A stretch of DNA of 64,000 bases, from positions 930,001-994,000 of the forward strand of contig NZ_CP054839.1 of assembly GCF_018141105.1 (NCBI RefSeq), read 5' to 3'. The notes below the pieces were generated by a model. That model was given only the letters and a program-made list of their open reading frames with translations, made no database searches and was not told where the DNA came from. This stretch comes from Saccharopolyspora erythraea. Its GTDB lineage: Bacteria > Actinomycetota > Actinomycetes > Mycobacteriales > Pseudonocardiaceae. Each line of letters begins with the position of its first letter. The stretch's first letter is position 1. A program made the translations under genes and the position numbers. Positions 1-12,305 of this stretch are shown here, in pieces.

Positions 1-1
1 C

Positions 2-415
2 GGGGTCGCCGACCGCACGGGCGTGAAGCGCTCGACGGTGCTGTGGTTCGCGGCGGCGGCCGTGATGCTCGCGCTGCTGAGCGTGCGGCTGCCCGCGGTC
101 GGTCTCTACGGCGCGGTGCTGATGGCCGGGTTCTTCGTGTTCAGCGCGCAGGTGCTGGTCTACGCCTTCGTCGGCCGCGCCTACCCGGTCGCGGCCCGCG
201 CCACCGGACTCGGCTGGACCACCGGGGTGGGCCGGATCGGCGCGATCACCGGCCCGCTGCTCGGCGGGGCGCTGCTGACCGCGGGCCTCGCGTATCCGTG
301 GGGCTTCTACGTCTTCGGCGCGATCAGCGCGCTGGGCGCGATGGCGATCGCGGTCGCCGCGCGGCCCGCCGTCCACGCCGGGGCCGTGGAGGAGCCGGCC
401 GCCACCGCATCGTAA
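2..415 (+). CDS. MFS transporter, C-terminal part (cut by window edge)
   Basis: The reading frame is open from the first bases of the window to a TAA stop, so only about the last 137 residues are present. They contain hydrophobic segments separated by short basic loops, with GLGWTTGVGRIGAITGP near the centre. This G/R-rich stretch followed by a helix is typical of the second half of major facilitator transporters of the aromatic acid/sugar type. The protein would sit in the cytoplasmic membrane; the substrate cannot be inferred. The tail after the last helix is Ala/Glu-rich. The gene ends just before an A/T-rich palindrome and the ArsR-type regulator that follows. Confidence 0.75.
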   Translation, partial: GVADRTGVKRSTVLWFAAAAVMLALLSVRLPAVGLYGAVLMAGFFVFSAQVLVYAFVGRAYPVAARATGLGWTTGVGRIGAITGPLLGGALLTAGLAYPWGFYVFGAISALGAMAIAVAARPAVHAGAVEEPAATAS

Positions 416-422
416 AAACATT

Positions 423-437
423 GACTTATATAAGGTC
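423..437. promoter_or_regulatory. A/T-rich palindrome, probable ArsR operator
   Basis: TTATATAA is an exact 8-bp palindrome flanked by GAC on the left and GGTC on the right, in otherwise GC-rich DNA. It lies 20 bases before the GTG of the ArsR-type gene. ArsR-family proteins commonly bind such sites and repress themselves; that this is the operator is inference. Confidence 0.5.
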
Positions 438-456
438 GTAGCGGCACAGTTCTCCC

Positions 457-810
457 GTGCACGCGTTCGACGTGCTGGGCGATCCCGTGCGCCGGCGGAT
501 CCTGGAGCTGCTCGCCGACGGCGAGCTGTCCTCCGGGGAAGTCACCGCGGTCGTGCGGGAGGAGTTCGGCATCTCCCAGCCCGCCGTGTCGCAGCACCTG
601 CGGGTGTTGCGCGACAACGGCTTCGCCACCGTGCGCGCGGAGGGCACCCGGCGGCTGTACTCGGTCGACCCGGCGCCGCTGAGGGAGATCGACTCCTGGC
701 TCGAACGCTACCGCCGCATCTGGTCGCAGCCGCTGGACGCGCTGGCCACCGAGCTCGCACGGGGCGCGCGGAAGCGGCGCCGTGGAGGGCCCGCCGGCGA
801 CGGAGGCTAG
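457..810 (+). CDS. ArsR-family winged-helix transcriptional regulator
   Basis: A 117-residue regulator with the ArsR/SdpR pattern: DPVRRRILELLADGELSSGE (helices 1-2), then SQPAVSQHLRVLRDNGF as recognition helix-turn-helix (about residues 46-62) and a beta wing ending in RRLYSVDP. No Cys pair typical of metal sensors is visible, so it is more like the SdpR group than SmtB. GTG at 457 is the only good start before the conserved N-terminal helix. The gene follows a TTATATAA palindrome, which suggests autoregulation, and ends 5 bp from the convergent sugar-dehydrogenase-like gene. The MFS gene upstream may be a target, but this is a guess. Confidence 0.85.
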   Translation: MHAFDVLGDPVRRRILELLADGELSSGEVTAVVREEFGISQPAVSQHLRVLRDNGFATVRAEGTRRLYSVDPAPLREIDSWLERYRRIWSQPLDALATELARGARKRRRGGPAGDGG

Positions 811-815
811 CGGCG

Positions 816-2006
816 TCAGCCCGCGGTGATGCGCAGGATCTTGTCGTCGCCGCCGTTCGACGTGGTCACGTAGAGCGCGCCGTCCGGGCCCTGACGGGCC
901 GCGCGCAGCCTGCCGTACGTGCCGTCGAGCGCCGCGGGCACCTCGGTGCCGCGCACGCTCCCGTCGGGATTCACCGCGTACAGCAACAACTTGCTGCCCC
1001 GCAGCGTGGTCACGGCGAGCATGCCGTCGAACCGGCCCCACTGAGATCCGGTCAGGAATTCCGCCCCGCAGGGGGCCTCCCGCGCGCGTCCCGACGACCA
1101 CACCGCGGGCACCGCGTCGGGGAAGCGCCGCAGGTCGGTCATCGGCACGGCCTCGTCGTAGCTGTCCTCGGTCCCGCCCCGGGACGGGTCCCAGCCGTAG
1201 TTGCCTCCCGGCCGGAGCAGGTTGATCTCGTCGTCGCGGTCGGGTCCGTGCTCGGAGATGAGGACCTGGCCGCCCGGCCGGACCGCGACGCCCTGCGGGT
1301 TGCGGTGGCCGTAGGTCAGCAGCAGGCGCTCGTTGGGGTCGGGCGACGAGGCGAACGGGTTGTCCGGCAGCGGGGCACCGGTGTCGATGTCCATCCGCAG
1401 CACCTTGCCGCCGAGCCCGTGCCGGTCCTGCGACGTCGCGGGACGTGCCACATCGCCCGTGCTGACCAGCAGGGCGCCGTCCGCGGCGAGTGCGGGCCTG
1501 CACCCGGAGTGCCTGCCGTTGGGGTTGATCGGCAGCCCGGTCAGCAGCGGCTCGCCGACCCGCTGCGCGCTCGCGCCGTCGTCGGCCAGCCGCCACGTGA
1601 TCAGCCGGATGTCGATGGCTCGCCCGCCGGCCTGGTGGGTCTGGCAGGTGATGAAGCGCCGGTTCTCCGCGAACCGGGGGTGGATCAGCATCCCCATGAG
1701 ACCGCCCTCGAACTCGACGAGGACGTCGCCGAAGTCGGCGGCCACCGGCTGGACCTGTCCGCCCTTGAACAGCGCGAGACGTCCCGGGCGCTGCGTGACC
1801 AGGGCGCTGCCGTCGGGCAGGAAGCCGATTTCCCAGCCGTGCTGGAGCCCCGAGGCGACGACCTCGGCCCGCAGTTCGCGCGCGTCGACCGGCCTCGGCG
1901 CCTGCTGCGCGGGCGGCGCGGGCGCGGTGGGCGCGGGGGTGCCGGCGCCGGCACAACCCGCGAGAACGACGAGGCAGAGCACGGCGGATGCGGCGGACCG
2001 AAGCAT
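816..2006 (-). CDS. PQQ-type glucose/sorbosone dehydrogenase-like lipoprotein
   Basis: About 396 residues with a signal peptide and lipobox LVVLAGC (Cys near residue 18) followed by a Pro/Ala linker, so it should be anchored outside the membrane. The body has the six-bladed propeller signatures of the glucose/sorbosone dehydrogenase family (YliI/Asd type): [44 protein letters not shown] and a C-terminal [20 protein letters not shown]. These proteins oxidise aldose sugars using PQQ, but many members have no proven substrate. ATG at 2006 gives the best signal peptide; an ATG at 2030 would add eight residues. It is divergent from mfd. Confidence 0.85.
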   Translation of the reverse strand: MLRSAASAVLCLVVLAGCAGAGTPAPTAPAPPAQQAPRPVDARELRAEVVASGLQHGWEIGFLPDGSALVTQRPGRLALFKGGQVQPVAADFGDVLVEFEGGLMGMLIHPRFAENRRFITCQTHQAGGRAIDIRLITWRLADDGASAQRVGEPLLTGLPINPNGRHSGCRPALAADGALLVSTGDVARPATSQDRHGLGGKVLRMDIDTGAPLPDNPFASSPDPNERLLLTYGHRNPQGVAVRPGGQVLISEHGPDRDDEINLLRPGGNYGWDPSRGGTEDSYDEAVPMTDLRRFPDAVPAVWSSGRAREAPCGAEFLTGSQWGRFDGMLAVTTLRGSKLLLYAVNPDGSVRGTEVPAALDGTYGRLRAARQGPDGALYVTTSNGGDDKILRITAG

Positions 2007-2220
2007 GCCGTCCAGTGTGACACCGGTCATAGACGGACGGCTGCCGTTCGATCCGGCGGCAGGCCGTCGGGGCGGAGTCGTAGGCTGGACCGGCGAACCC
2101 CCGGCAGCGGCCGCCCGACTGGTGCGTGCAGCCATGTCCACCGGCAGCCCTGGCGCATCGGGCGAAGTCCCGGGCAGGGGTGTGTCCGCGTTCTCAGACG
2201 TTCGGTGCGAGGTAGATGCC

Positions 2221-5805
<3,585 letters not shown>

Positions 5806-6144
5806 CGCCCTCGCCAACCCCGAGGGGCGACGCGGGCGGGCGGTCGCAACCGCGTAGGCGGCCTCTGGTCGCCTGTGCGGTTGTCCGACCGGCTCGGTAC
5901 CGCCCGCGCCGGGCGGTACGCACCATCCGCCCGTGTCGTCCGGCCATTGATGGCCGTGGACGTCCGGCCTTCGACGGCCTCGCGCGGCCGTAGCACCTCC
6001 GTGGCGCCTCCGCCGCGCGGCGTCACTCTCGCAGGTCAGACCACGGGAGTGGCGCGCGTGGCTGGAGGCACTCCTGAGTTGCCGGGAACGCGCCTTCGAG
6101 TGACGGTTGACGCGACTCCCATGGTCACGAGGAGGCGCGACGTC
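5806..6144. other. mfd-BCCT intergenic region
   Basis: No gene is supported in these 339 bases. They hold a perfect 10-bp hairpin (5897-5919, listed separately) and a palindrome with 7-bp arms CGGCCAT/ATGGCCG (5941-5956). The stretch to 6144 should include the promoter of the BCCT transporter, but no clear -35/-10 pair stands out. Confidence 0.5.
5897..5919. terminator. hairpin downstream of mfd
   Basis: The arms GTACCGCCCG and CGGGCGGTAC pair perfectly over 10 bp around a 3-base loop, 92 bases after the mfd stop. No T-tract follows, as is common for actinobacterial terminators, so the function is inferred. Confidence 0.45.
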
Positions 6145-7836
6145 ATGGCGGAGCACAGAGATCTCGTTCAGGTGCCCGGTGCGGGCGCGAACGGGCACCG
6201 GGCGCGCACCGACTTCGTCGTCTTCGGGGTCACCGCCGCCATCACGGTGTTCTTCGTCCTGTGGGGCGCGCTGTCCACCGCGACGCTGGCCAAGGCCGCA
6301 GGCGACGCGCTGTCCTGGCTGGTGACCAACATCGGCTGGGGGTTCGTGCTGGCGTCCACCGCGTTCGTCGTGTTCGCCGTGTGGCTGGCCTTCAGCCGCT
6401 ACGGCACGATCCCGCTCGGCGCCGACGACGAGGAGCCGGAGTTCCGCACCGTCTCCTGGATCGCGATGATGTTCAGCGCCGGCATGGGCATCGGCCTGAT
6501 GTTCTTCGGCGTGAGCGAGCCCCTCGCGCACTTCGTCAACCCGCCGCCGGGGACCGTGCCGCCGTTCTCCGACGAGGCCATCGAGGTCTCGATGGCGACC
6601 ACCCTGTTCCACTGGACCCTGCACCCGTGGTCGATCTACGCGGTGGTCGGGATGGCCATCGCCTACAGCAGCTTCCGGCGCGGCCGCAAGCAGCTGATCA
6701 GCGCTGTCTTCACGCCCCTGATGGGGCGGCGCTGCGACGGACCGATCGGCAGGCTGATCGACATCCTGGCGCTGTTCGCCACCCTGTTCGGGTCGGCGGC
6801 GTCGCTGGGCCTGGGCACCCTGCAGATCCAGGGCGGCATGCAGGCGGCGGGCTGGATCGGCGGGGTCAGCAACACCGTGCTCGTCCTGATCATCCTGGTG
6901 CTGACGATCTGCTTCGTCCTGTCGGCGGTCTCGGGCATCGCCCGCGGCATCCAGTGGCTGTCCAACATCAACATGGTGCTGGCCGCCCTGCTCGCGGTGT
7001 TCGTGTTCGTCGTCGGCCCGACGGTGTTCATCCTCGACCTGCTGCCGACGTCGGTCGGCGTCTACCTGCGCGACTTCGCGACCATGATCGCCAGGTCCGG
7101 GGCGACCGGCGGTGCCGAGATGAACACCTGGCTGTCGAGCTGGACGATCTTCTACTGGGCGTGGTGGATCTCGTGGACGCCCTTCGTGGGCATGTTCATC
7201 GCGCGCATCAGCCGAGGGCGCACGATCCGGCAGTTCGTCGGCGGTGTGATCCTGGTGCCCAGCGCGGTCAGCCTGGTGTGGTTCTGCATCCTCGGCGGCA
7301 GCGCGATCAGCATCGAGGACGGGGGCATCGACGTCTACCGCAGCGGCGGTGAGGAGGCGCAGACGTTCGCGGTGCTGGAGACCCTGCCGCTGTCGATGGT
7401 CACCACCGTGCTGGTGATGGTCCTGGTGGCGATTTTCTTCGTGTCGGGTGCGGACGCGGCGTCGGTGGTCATGGGCACGCTGGCGCAGCGCGGAACGATC
7501 GATCCGACCCGGTGGATGGTGATCTTCTGGGGTGCCGCTACCGGGGCGGTGGCCGCGATCATGCTGGTCATCGGCGGTGAGGACGCGCTGAGCGGGATCC
7601 AGAACCTGACCTTCATCGCCTCGGCGCCGTTCGCGATCGTCATGGTGCTGCTGTGCGTGGCGCTGACCAAGGACCTGCGCGAGGACCCGCTGATGCAGCG
7701 CGGCCAGAAGGGCGCCGAGGTGCTGGAGCAGGCCGTCATCGCGGGCACCGAGCGCCACGGCGAGGACTTCCGGCTGGAGGTCGGCCCGATGGAGTCAGGC
7801 GAGGAGGGGGCGCAGGGGACCGGCCGGCAGTCCTGA
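6145..7836 (+). CDS. BCCT-family betaine/choline/carnitine transporter
   Basis: 563 residues with about twelve membrane segments. The family signature GMGIGLMFFGVSEPLAHF (from about residue 113) and the second conserved block WAWWISWTPFVGMF followed by IARISRGRTIR (from about 338) are both intact, so it should be a functional secondary transporter of quaternary ammonium osmolytes such as glycine betaine, coupled to Na+ or H+. The C-terminal tail is short and acidic, unlike the long regulatory tail of BetP. ATG at 6145 is chosen because AGGAGG lies 9 bases upstream. The upstream ATG at 6121 has no ribosome site. It stands alone and ends inside a perfect 11-bp hairpin. Confidence 0.93.
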   Translation: MAEHRDLVQVPGAGANGHRARTDFVVFGVTAAITVFFVLWGALSTATLAKAAGDALSWLVTNIGWGFVLASTAFVVFAVWLAFSRYGTIPLGADDEEPEFRTVSWIAMMFSAGMGIGLMFFGVSEPLAHFVNPPPGTVPPFSDEAIEVSMATTLFHWTLHPWSIYAVVGMAIAYSSFRRGRKQLISAVFTPLMGRRCDGPIGRLIDILALFATLFGSAASLGLGTLQIQGGMQAAGWIGGVSNTVLVLIILVLTICFVLSAVSGIARGIQWLSNINMVLAALLAVFVFVVGPTVFILDLLPTSVGVYLRDFATMIARSGATGGAEMNTWLSSWTIFYWAWWISWTPFVGMFIARISRGRTIRQFVGGVILVPSAVSLVWFCILGGSAISIEDGGIDVYRSGGEEAQTFAVLETLPLSMVTTVLVMVLVAIFFVSGADAASVVMGTLAQRGTIDPTRWMVIFWGAATGAVAAIMLVIGGEDALSGIQNLTFIASAPFAIVMVLLCVALTKDLREDPLMQRGQKGAEVLEQAVIAGTERHGEDFRLEVGPMESGEEGAQGTGRQS

Positions 7837-7847
7837 CGGCCGGTCCC
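7816..7847. terminator. hairpin terminator overlapping the BCCT stop codon
   Basis: The arms GGGACCGGCCG (7816-7826) and CGGCCGGTCCC (7837-7847) are exactly complementary around a 10-base loop that contains the TGA stop. There is no T-tract. Confidence 0.6.
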
Positions 7848-8148
7848 GCCCTGGAATATGCCAACTGGCTCATCCTGCGCGGCCTGCGCGACGGTAATGT
7901 CCTTGGCGGGACCGATGGACGCCGACGCGTGCGGACGATAACCCAGGGTGACCGAGCGGGGTATCCACTGACCGGGCGTATTTCCGGCTCGGGTCCTTCG
8001 CCGATCAGCTAATCCAGTTGCGGCATCAGGATGATTTCCGGCCGCTTCCCGGATCGTTATCCGGTCAAGAACTGATGCAAGCGGTGACTCTCTGTCAAAC
8101 TCGGGCCGGTCCTCGTGGCGAATTGCCTTGGGGAGCCCGGGAGGTCCC
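7848..8148. other. intergenic region before the EspG-like locus
   Basis: No coding sequence is supported. The DNA is less GC-rich than its neighbours towards the end (around 8000-8110), consistent with a promoter for the helical protein/PPE/EspG genes. A ribosome binding site GGGAGG sits just before 8149. No repeat or RNA element was recognised. Confidence 0.4.
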
Positions 8149-8550
8149 ATGGGAATCGTGAAGGCGTCCTTGGCCGTGTCGCCGGACGGTGCGCTTCAGC
8201 GGCCGACCGCGGCCGAACAGGCGTTGCGCGACGGTGCGGCCACGAGCGTCGGCTTCGAGGTCGACCGCGACGAGATCCCCCGCGTGATCGCCGACCTCAA
8301 GCACGCCAAGGCGCTGTTGGACGAAGCGATGCGGACGGCCCGACGCCTCGGCGACCACGTGCGCCCACCCGGTCTGGACCCCCACAGCGCCGAAGCGGCC
8401 GAGCGGCTCGGGCCGAAGGCCGCCGGTTCGTACCTGCGCGCCGCGGAGTCCCACGTCGACGGCATCCAGGCGCTCATAGCGGAGCTTTCGGCCTCCATGC
8501 GTGCGTACGACGCCCAAGAAGACGCGACAGCGAACTCGCTCTCCAGGTGA
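8149..8550 (+). CDS. small helical protein of the EspG-like locus
   Basis: 133 residues, Ala/Arg/Glu-rich and predicted mainly helical, with no signal peptide, no Cys and no membrane segment. ATG at 8149 has GGGAGG 5 bases upstream; an in-frame TTG at 8128 lacks a ribosome site. It opens a cluster with a PPE-like protein and an EspG-like chaperone. Its position and size recall PE/Esx-like partners of type VII secretion, but no WXG or YxxxD/E export motif is clear: the only candidate is YDAQED near the C-terminus (Y-x-x-x-x-D, one residue off). I do not recognise the family, so a role as PPE partner is inference. Confidence 0.75.
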   Translation: MGIVKASLAVSPDGALQRPTAAEQALRDGAATSVGFEVDRDEIPRVIADLKHAKALLDEAMRTARRLGDHVRPPGLDPHSAEAAERLGPKAAGSYLRAAESHVDGIQALIAELSASMRAYDAQEDATANSLSR

Positions 8551-8615
8551 GGATGGCGGGGCAGGTCGCGACCGAGGTGATGAAGACGATCGAGTCCGCA
8601 TCGGGAGTGCACTGA
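8547..8615 (+). CDS. possible 22-aa coupled mini-ORF
   Basis: A GTG overlapping the TGA of the preceding gene (GTGA) opens a 22-codon frame that ends in TGA shortly before the PPE-like gene. The overlap would allow translational coupling. Nothing else supports a product; it may simply be spacer. Confidence 0.2.
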   Translation: MRMAGQVATEVMKTIESASGVH

Positions 8616-8636
8616 GCGGGGCTGGGGTGAGCTGGC

Positions 8637-9665
8637 ATGGGGTGGGGACTGGACTACGTCCGGGACATAGCCGAGAAGGCGTGGGACGCGGGCGGTGACG
8701 CGGTCGAGGGGCTGAAGCGCACCGCGGCGTCGACCACCGCCGAGTTCGACGACGCGGTGGACTGGGTCGAGCGGCAGATGACCCCGCAGATCCGCGCCGA
8801 GGCGTGCGGCGGCAACGACATCTACAAGATGTTCCACGGCGGACCCGGCACCGAGAGCATGGACGAAGCGGCAGGCCAGTGGGGCGGGGTCGCCGGTCAC
8901 CACCGCGAGGCGGCCGAGGCCGTCAGCTCCGCGATGGCCCGGATGCGCGCCTCCGGGCAGGGCGAGACGGCCGGTGCGGGTGCCGGAGCGCTGCGGCAGG
9001 AGCATCTCGGCGAGGACGCCGACTCCGTGCGCGCCGCGCTGGAGGCGCAGAGCGAGGGCTTCAACGACGCGAAGCGCCACGTCGTCTACGTGCCGCCCGA
9101 GCCGCCGACGATGAGCATCACCGCGCCGATCAACCCCTTCGCGCCGATCGACTACGCCTCCGAGGTTTCCAAGTACTTCGCCGCGCAGGCGGCCAACCAG
9201 AGGGTGCTCCACGGCTACGGCGCGCTGACCGCCGACGTGGGGGCGCGGCTGCCCGCGTTCGACGGCAAGCCGGTACGCGCAGGCGACACCGCCGTCAGCG
9301 TCTCCGAGGTCGGTGACGTCCGGGCTGTCCGCGATCCCGGGCGAGCGTCCACAGAGGACGCGGGGAGCGCGGAGCCTCCGGCGCGAACGCAGTCGGCCTG
9401 GCGGAGCGCGGATCCACCGGGCGCGGCCGACGACGTCAACGACGCGGGTGCGGCCGCCACCGGTGGCGCATTCGGCGCGGGCGCAAGCCGGAGCGCGGAC
9501 CGCGGCACCGGGCGCAGAGGGCTGTTCGGTGGACGGTTCGGCGGCAGGGGGAACGGGCGCGGCGCAGGCGGGGGTGGTCTGCCTGGTCTGCGCGGCCGAG
9601 GCGCGCCGCCGGTTTTCGGCGACTGGAAGCGGAAGAAGGGCGAGTCCGATGGTGACGCGAATTGA
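8637..9665 (+). CDS. PPE-like type VII secretion substrate candidate
   Basis: 342 residues. The first ~190 are a long helical region with W/Y-rich spots and conserved-looking NDIYKMFHGG, EAAGQWGGVAGHHREAAEAV and MARMRASGQGE, resembling PPE-type helical bundles exported by ESX systems. The rest is low-complexity: Ala/Asp/Ser/Thr linker, then a Gly/Arg-rich block with RRGLFGGRFGGRGNGR, ending in a charged tail. No signal peptide is present, as expected for type VII substrates. The EspG-like gene overlaps its end by 17 bases, which points to coupled synthesis of substrate and chaperone. The family call is from overall architecture, not a diagnostic motif. Confidence 0.65.
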   Translation: MGWGLDYVRDIAEKAWDAGGDAVEGLKRTAASTTAEFDDAVDWVERQMTPQIRAEACGGNDIYKMFHGGPGTESMDEAAGQWGGVAGHHREAAEAVSSAMARMRASGQGETAGAGAGALRQEHLGEDADSVRAALEAQSEGFNDAKRHVVYVPPEPPTMSITAPINPFAPIDYASEVSKYFAAQAANQRVLHGYGALTADVGARLPAFDGKPVRAGDTAVSVSEVGDVRAVRDPGRASTEDAGSAEPPARTQSAWRSADPPGAADDVNDAGAAATGGAFGAGASRSADRGTGRRGLFGGRFGGRGNGRGAGGGGLPGLRGRGAPPVFGDWKRKKGESDGDAN

Positions 9666-10452
9666 CAGCATCATCGACCGCGCAGTCACGCTCGACTACC
9701 CGGCCTTCGACGTCCTCTACGCCGGCGAGTGCGGGGAGGACGCGCCCAAGCCCGCCGGTCTGGAGGGCGCCTCGCCCGGCGCGACCTACCGCGAACGGGT
9801 CCGGCTGGTCGGCCGGGTGCTGGCCGACCTGCGCGAGCGCGGACTCGCCGTGGTCGACACCCCGGTGCGTCCGCTGCTGACCACCATGCGGCTGCTGTGC
9901 GACCCGCACCGCAGGATCTTCGGCTGGTACGTCGCCCGCGACGGCCACGGCCAGGCTCCCGGCAGCTTCCACATCGCGGGCTCCGACGAGTACGTGGTGT
10001 TCGCCAGGTTGCAGGACGGCGTGGTGACCATCGAGCCGATCGGCTGGAGCTCCCTCTACACCAGGGCTTTCGAGCTGCTGCCCGACGTGGGGCCGGTCAG
10101 CGGCGGGGCCGCCGCGGTGCCGCTGGGCCGCCGCGCGGCGCGCGAGGAGCGGGGCGGGGACTGGCTGGAGCCGGTCTACGAGGAGGACGACGACGATCCG
10201 GTCGACCGCGAGCACGCCAGGGTGCAGGCCCTGACCTACGGCGCGAAACTGCTGTTCGCGATGCAGGTGTTCACCTCGCGCAAGAACTCCAGGGGCCGGG
10301 AGGAGGTGGCCGGCTTCCCGCTGCACTACTACGCGAGCGCGCACGGGGCGGTGCTGACCGTGCACAAGCGCAGCGGCCCGGACGCGGAGCCGCGGCTGCA
10401 CCTGATCCCCGCCACCCGAAGCGCTTTCCGCCGCGAGCTCCGAACTTTGTGA
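9649..10452 (+). CDS. EspG-like ESX secretion-associated chaperone
   Basis: 267 residues of mixed alpha/beta character with no signal peptide. EspG features are the N-terminal hydrophobic strand/helix pattern, RRIFGWYVARDGHGQAPGSF, then strand-rich DEYVVFARLQDGVVTIEPI and a C-terminal helix with conserved Arg. In mycobacteria EspG binds PPE proteins in the cytoplasm and takes them to the ESX machine. Here it overlaps a PPE-like gene by 17 bases, supporting the same role. No ESX core gene (EccB/C/D/E, MycP) is nearby, so the system it serves must be elsewhere. An acidic insertion with four consecutive Asp/Glu residues occurs near residue 180. GTG at 9652 is an alternative start. Confidence 0.75.
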   Translation: MVTRIDSIIDRAVTLDYPAFDVLYAGECGEDAPKPAGLEGASPGATYRERVRLVGRVLADLRERGLAVVDTPVRPLLTTMRLLCDPHRRIFGWYVARDGHGQAPGSFHIAGSDEYVVFARLQDGVVTIEPIGWSSLYTRAFELLPDVGPVSGGAAAVPLGRRAAREERGGDWLEPVYEEDDDDPVDREHARVQALTYGAKLLFAMQVFTSRKNSRGREEVAGFPLHYYASAHGAVLTVHKRSGPDAEPRLHLIPATRSAFRRELRTL

Positions 10453-10538
10453 CCTCCGGGGGAACCATTCCGCGCGCGGTGCGTCTGAGCTTGCGAAGAC
10501 GCGAATGATCAACGAAACAGCAGGGGGATTCGCACTCC

Positions 10539-11069
10539 ATGTCCGTCCGCAACACGCTCGCAGTCGTCCTCGGTTCGGTGGCGTTCTCCGCGCTCGCGCT
10601 CACCGGTTGCTCGGCCGGTGCGCAGGAGCAGCCGCCCGCGCCGGCCGCCGCGCCCGCCGCCCCGGCTCCGGTGAACTTCGCCGCCCCCAAGAAGGGGGAA
10701 ATCGACATCCGCGGCGGCAAGCACGGCAACCAGGAGCGGGTCGTCTTCGACTTCAGCGCCCTCCCGGAGCTGTCCGAGGTCAAGCTCATGAAGCACGAGG
10801 TCAACAAGCAGAAGCCGGTGTGGGGCGGTTCGGGTGAGCCGGTCGACGGCATGAAGGGCTCGCAGTTCCTGCACGTGCTGCTGCAGACCAACGGCTCGCC
10901 GTGGGTGACCGCCGGTCCGGAGACCTTCGACCTGCCGACCGCCGAGAGCGGTGTCGTCAACGACAACGAGGGCGGCACGGTGGAGCTGACCGTCGGGCTC
11001 GACGCCGGGGTCAAGTACGACGTCGAGGTCCAGGGCGAGAAGGTCGTCATCAACATGACCCGCGCCTGA
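10539..11069 (+). CDS. lipoprotein with AMIN-like beta domain
   Basis: 176 residues: a signal peptide with lipobox LALTGC (Cys near 23), a Pro/Ala linker, then a compact strand-rich domain of about 125 residues (KGEIDIRGGKHGNQERVVFD to KVVINMTRA). The pattern resembles AMIN-like domains found in actinobacterial envelope lipoproteins, thought to bind cell-wall or polysaccharide. No catalytic residues are apparent. It is transcribed alone and followed by a hairpin at 11123-11141. The exact family is uncertain; the lipoprotein assignment is firm. Confidence 0.75.
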   Translation: MSVRNTLAVVLGSVAFSALALTGCSAGAQEQPPAPAAAPAAPAPVNFAAPKKGEIDIRGGKHGNQERVVFDFSALPELSEVKLMKHEVNKQKPVWGGSGEPVDGMKGSQFLHVLLQTNGSPWVTAGPETFDLPTAESGVVNDNEGGTVELTVGLDAGVKYDVEVQGEKVVINMTRA

Positions 11070-11122
11070 GGGCCCTTTCTTCGGACTCACCTTGCGCGGC
11101 GGTGCCGGTGGCGGGGGTGGGC

Positions 11123-11141
11123 CAAGCGGCTGCGCCGCTTG
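11123..11141. terminator. hairpin terminator
   Basis: CAAGCGGC and GCCGCTTG pair over 8 bp around TGC, 54 bases after the lipoprotein stop. Confidence 0.5.
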
Positions 11142-11267
11142 AAAGACCAAGGACGGGCTCTGGGCGCGACCGGCGCGGTATGCGGTGGATCACACTCTCT
11201 GAGGTCGTACGATTTCGGACTGTGGCGAGGTTCCTTCGTTGTGTGACTTCATGAGAGGGTGATCGTT

Positions 11268-12206
11268 GTGAGGTTCGTCATGCCGCGCCACGGGCGCCTG
11301 CTCGCGTCGATCGCCACCGCCGGAATCCTGCTCGCCGGTTGCGGAACCGGCCAACCCGGCGCCGCCGCCATCGTCGGCGACACCCGGATCCCGGTCGGCC
11401 AGGTGCAGTCCTGGTTCACCGAGGTGCTGGACAAGGAGCCCGGACTGCGTCCGCAGCTGCAGCAGCAGGGGACGACCGACGAGCTCGGCCGCAGGCTCGC
11501 GTCCTTCACCGTCCAGCAGGAGCTGATCCGCCAGGCCGCGATCGAGGAGGGCCTGCGCGTCGACGAGCAGCGGGTCACCGCCGCGATCGACCAGATGGGC
11601 GGGCCGCGCGCCGCGACCCAGGGCACGATCTTCACCGAGGGCAACATCCGGGACATGACCCGGTCGCGGCTGCTGGCCGCCGAGCTCGCCCGCAAGTACG
11701 TCGACCGGCTGTCGGTCACCATCGACTACACGCAGGCCAGCACCCGCGCCGAGGCCGAGGCCAAGGCGCACCGGCTCGCGCGGAGCCCGCAGGAGGCCGC
11801 CGCGCTGCTGCAGGCCGACCGCCAGGCGGGGCTGCGCGCGGTCTCCGGCGAGCGGGTCTGGGCCGCCGACCAGGGCGGGCAGATGGCAGGCGCGACACCG
11901 CTGTTCGGCATGCGGCCGGGTTCGGTGGTCGCCTTCGAGCTCGAGCCGCAGTCCGGGCAGTGGCTGGTCGCAGTGGTCCGGCAGCGCGACACCGCGACCC
12001 CCGCGCCCACGCCGGTGGCAGCGCAGCTCGACGAGGCGAGCCTGCAGAAGATCGGCACGAACCTCGTCGGGATCACCGCCGACCGGGTCGGCGTGCAGCT
12101 CAGCCCCCGCTACGGCGTCTGGGACCGGGTCGCGCTCGGCGCCGCGCCGAACGCGGGTGAGACCACCGGATTCTGGCTGCCAGGCGGACAGCCCGCCGCG
12201 ACCTGA
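11268..12206 (+). CDS. SurA-like (peptidyl-prolyl isomerase N-domain) lipoprotein
   Basis: About 312 residues with signal peptide and lipobox GILLAGC. The N-terminal part has the SurA/foldase pattern: AAIVGDTRIPVGQVQSWF, a helical region FTVQQELIRQAAIEEGLRVD, then a long helical arm. The C-terminal half lacks a clear parvulin catalytic domain, so it is probably a chaperone-like envelope lipoprotein rather than an isomerase. GTG at 11268 is preferred because GAGAGGG lies 8 bases upstream; GTG at 11259 and ATG at 11280 are in frame. It sits directly before mazG, with about 100 bases and a separate promoter between them. Confidence 0.75.
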   Translation: MRFVMPRHGRLLASIATAGILLAGCGTGQPGAAAIVGDTRIPVGQVQSWFTEVLDKEPGLRPQLQQQGTTDELGRRLASFTVQQELIRQAAIEEGLRVDEQRVTAAIDQMGGPRAATQGTIFTEGNIRDMTRSRLLAAELARKYVDRLSVTIDYTQASTRAEAEAKAHRLARSPQEAAALLQADRQAGLRAVSGERVWAADQGGQMAGATPLFGMRPGSVVAFELEPQSGQWLVAVVRQRDTATPAPTPVAAQLDEASLQKIGTNLVGITADRVGVQLSPRYGVWDRVALGAAPNAGETTGFWLPGGQPAAT

Positions 12207-12305
12207 CGGGCACCGGGCGCGGGACCTCCCCGCGCCGCGGGCTCCGGTGGTGGGCCTCGGCGCAGGCCGCGGGGTCCGCCCCGGGCGGACTGGGACAATG
12301 GCGGC

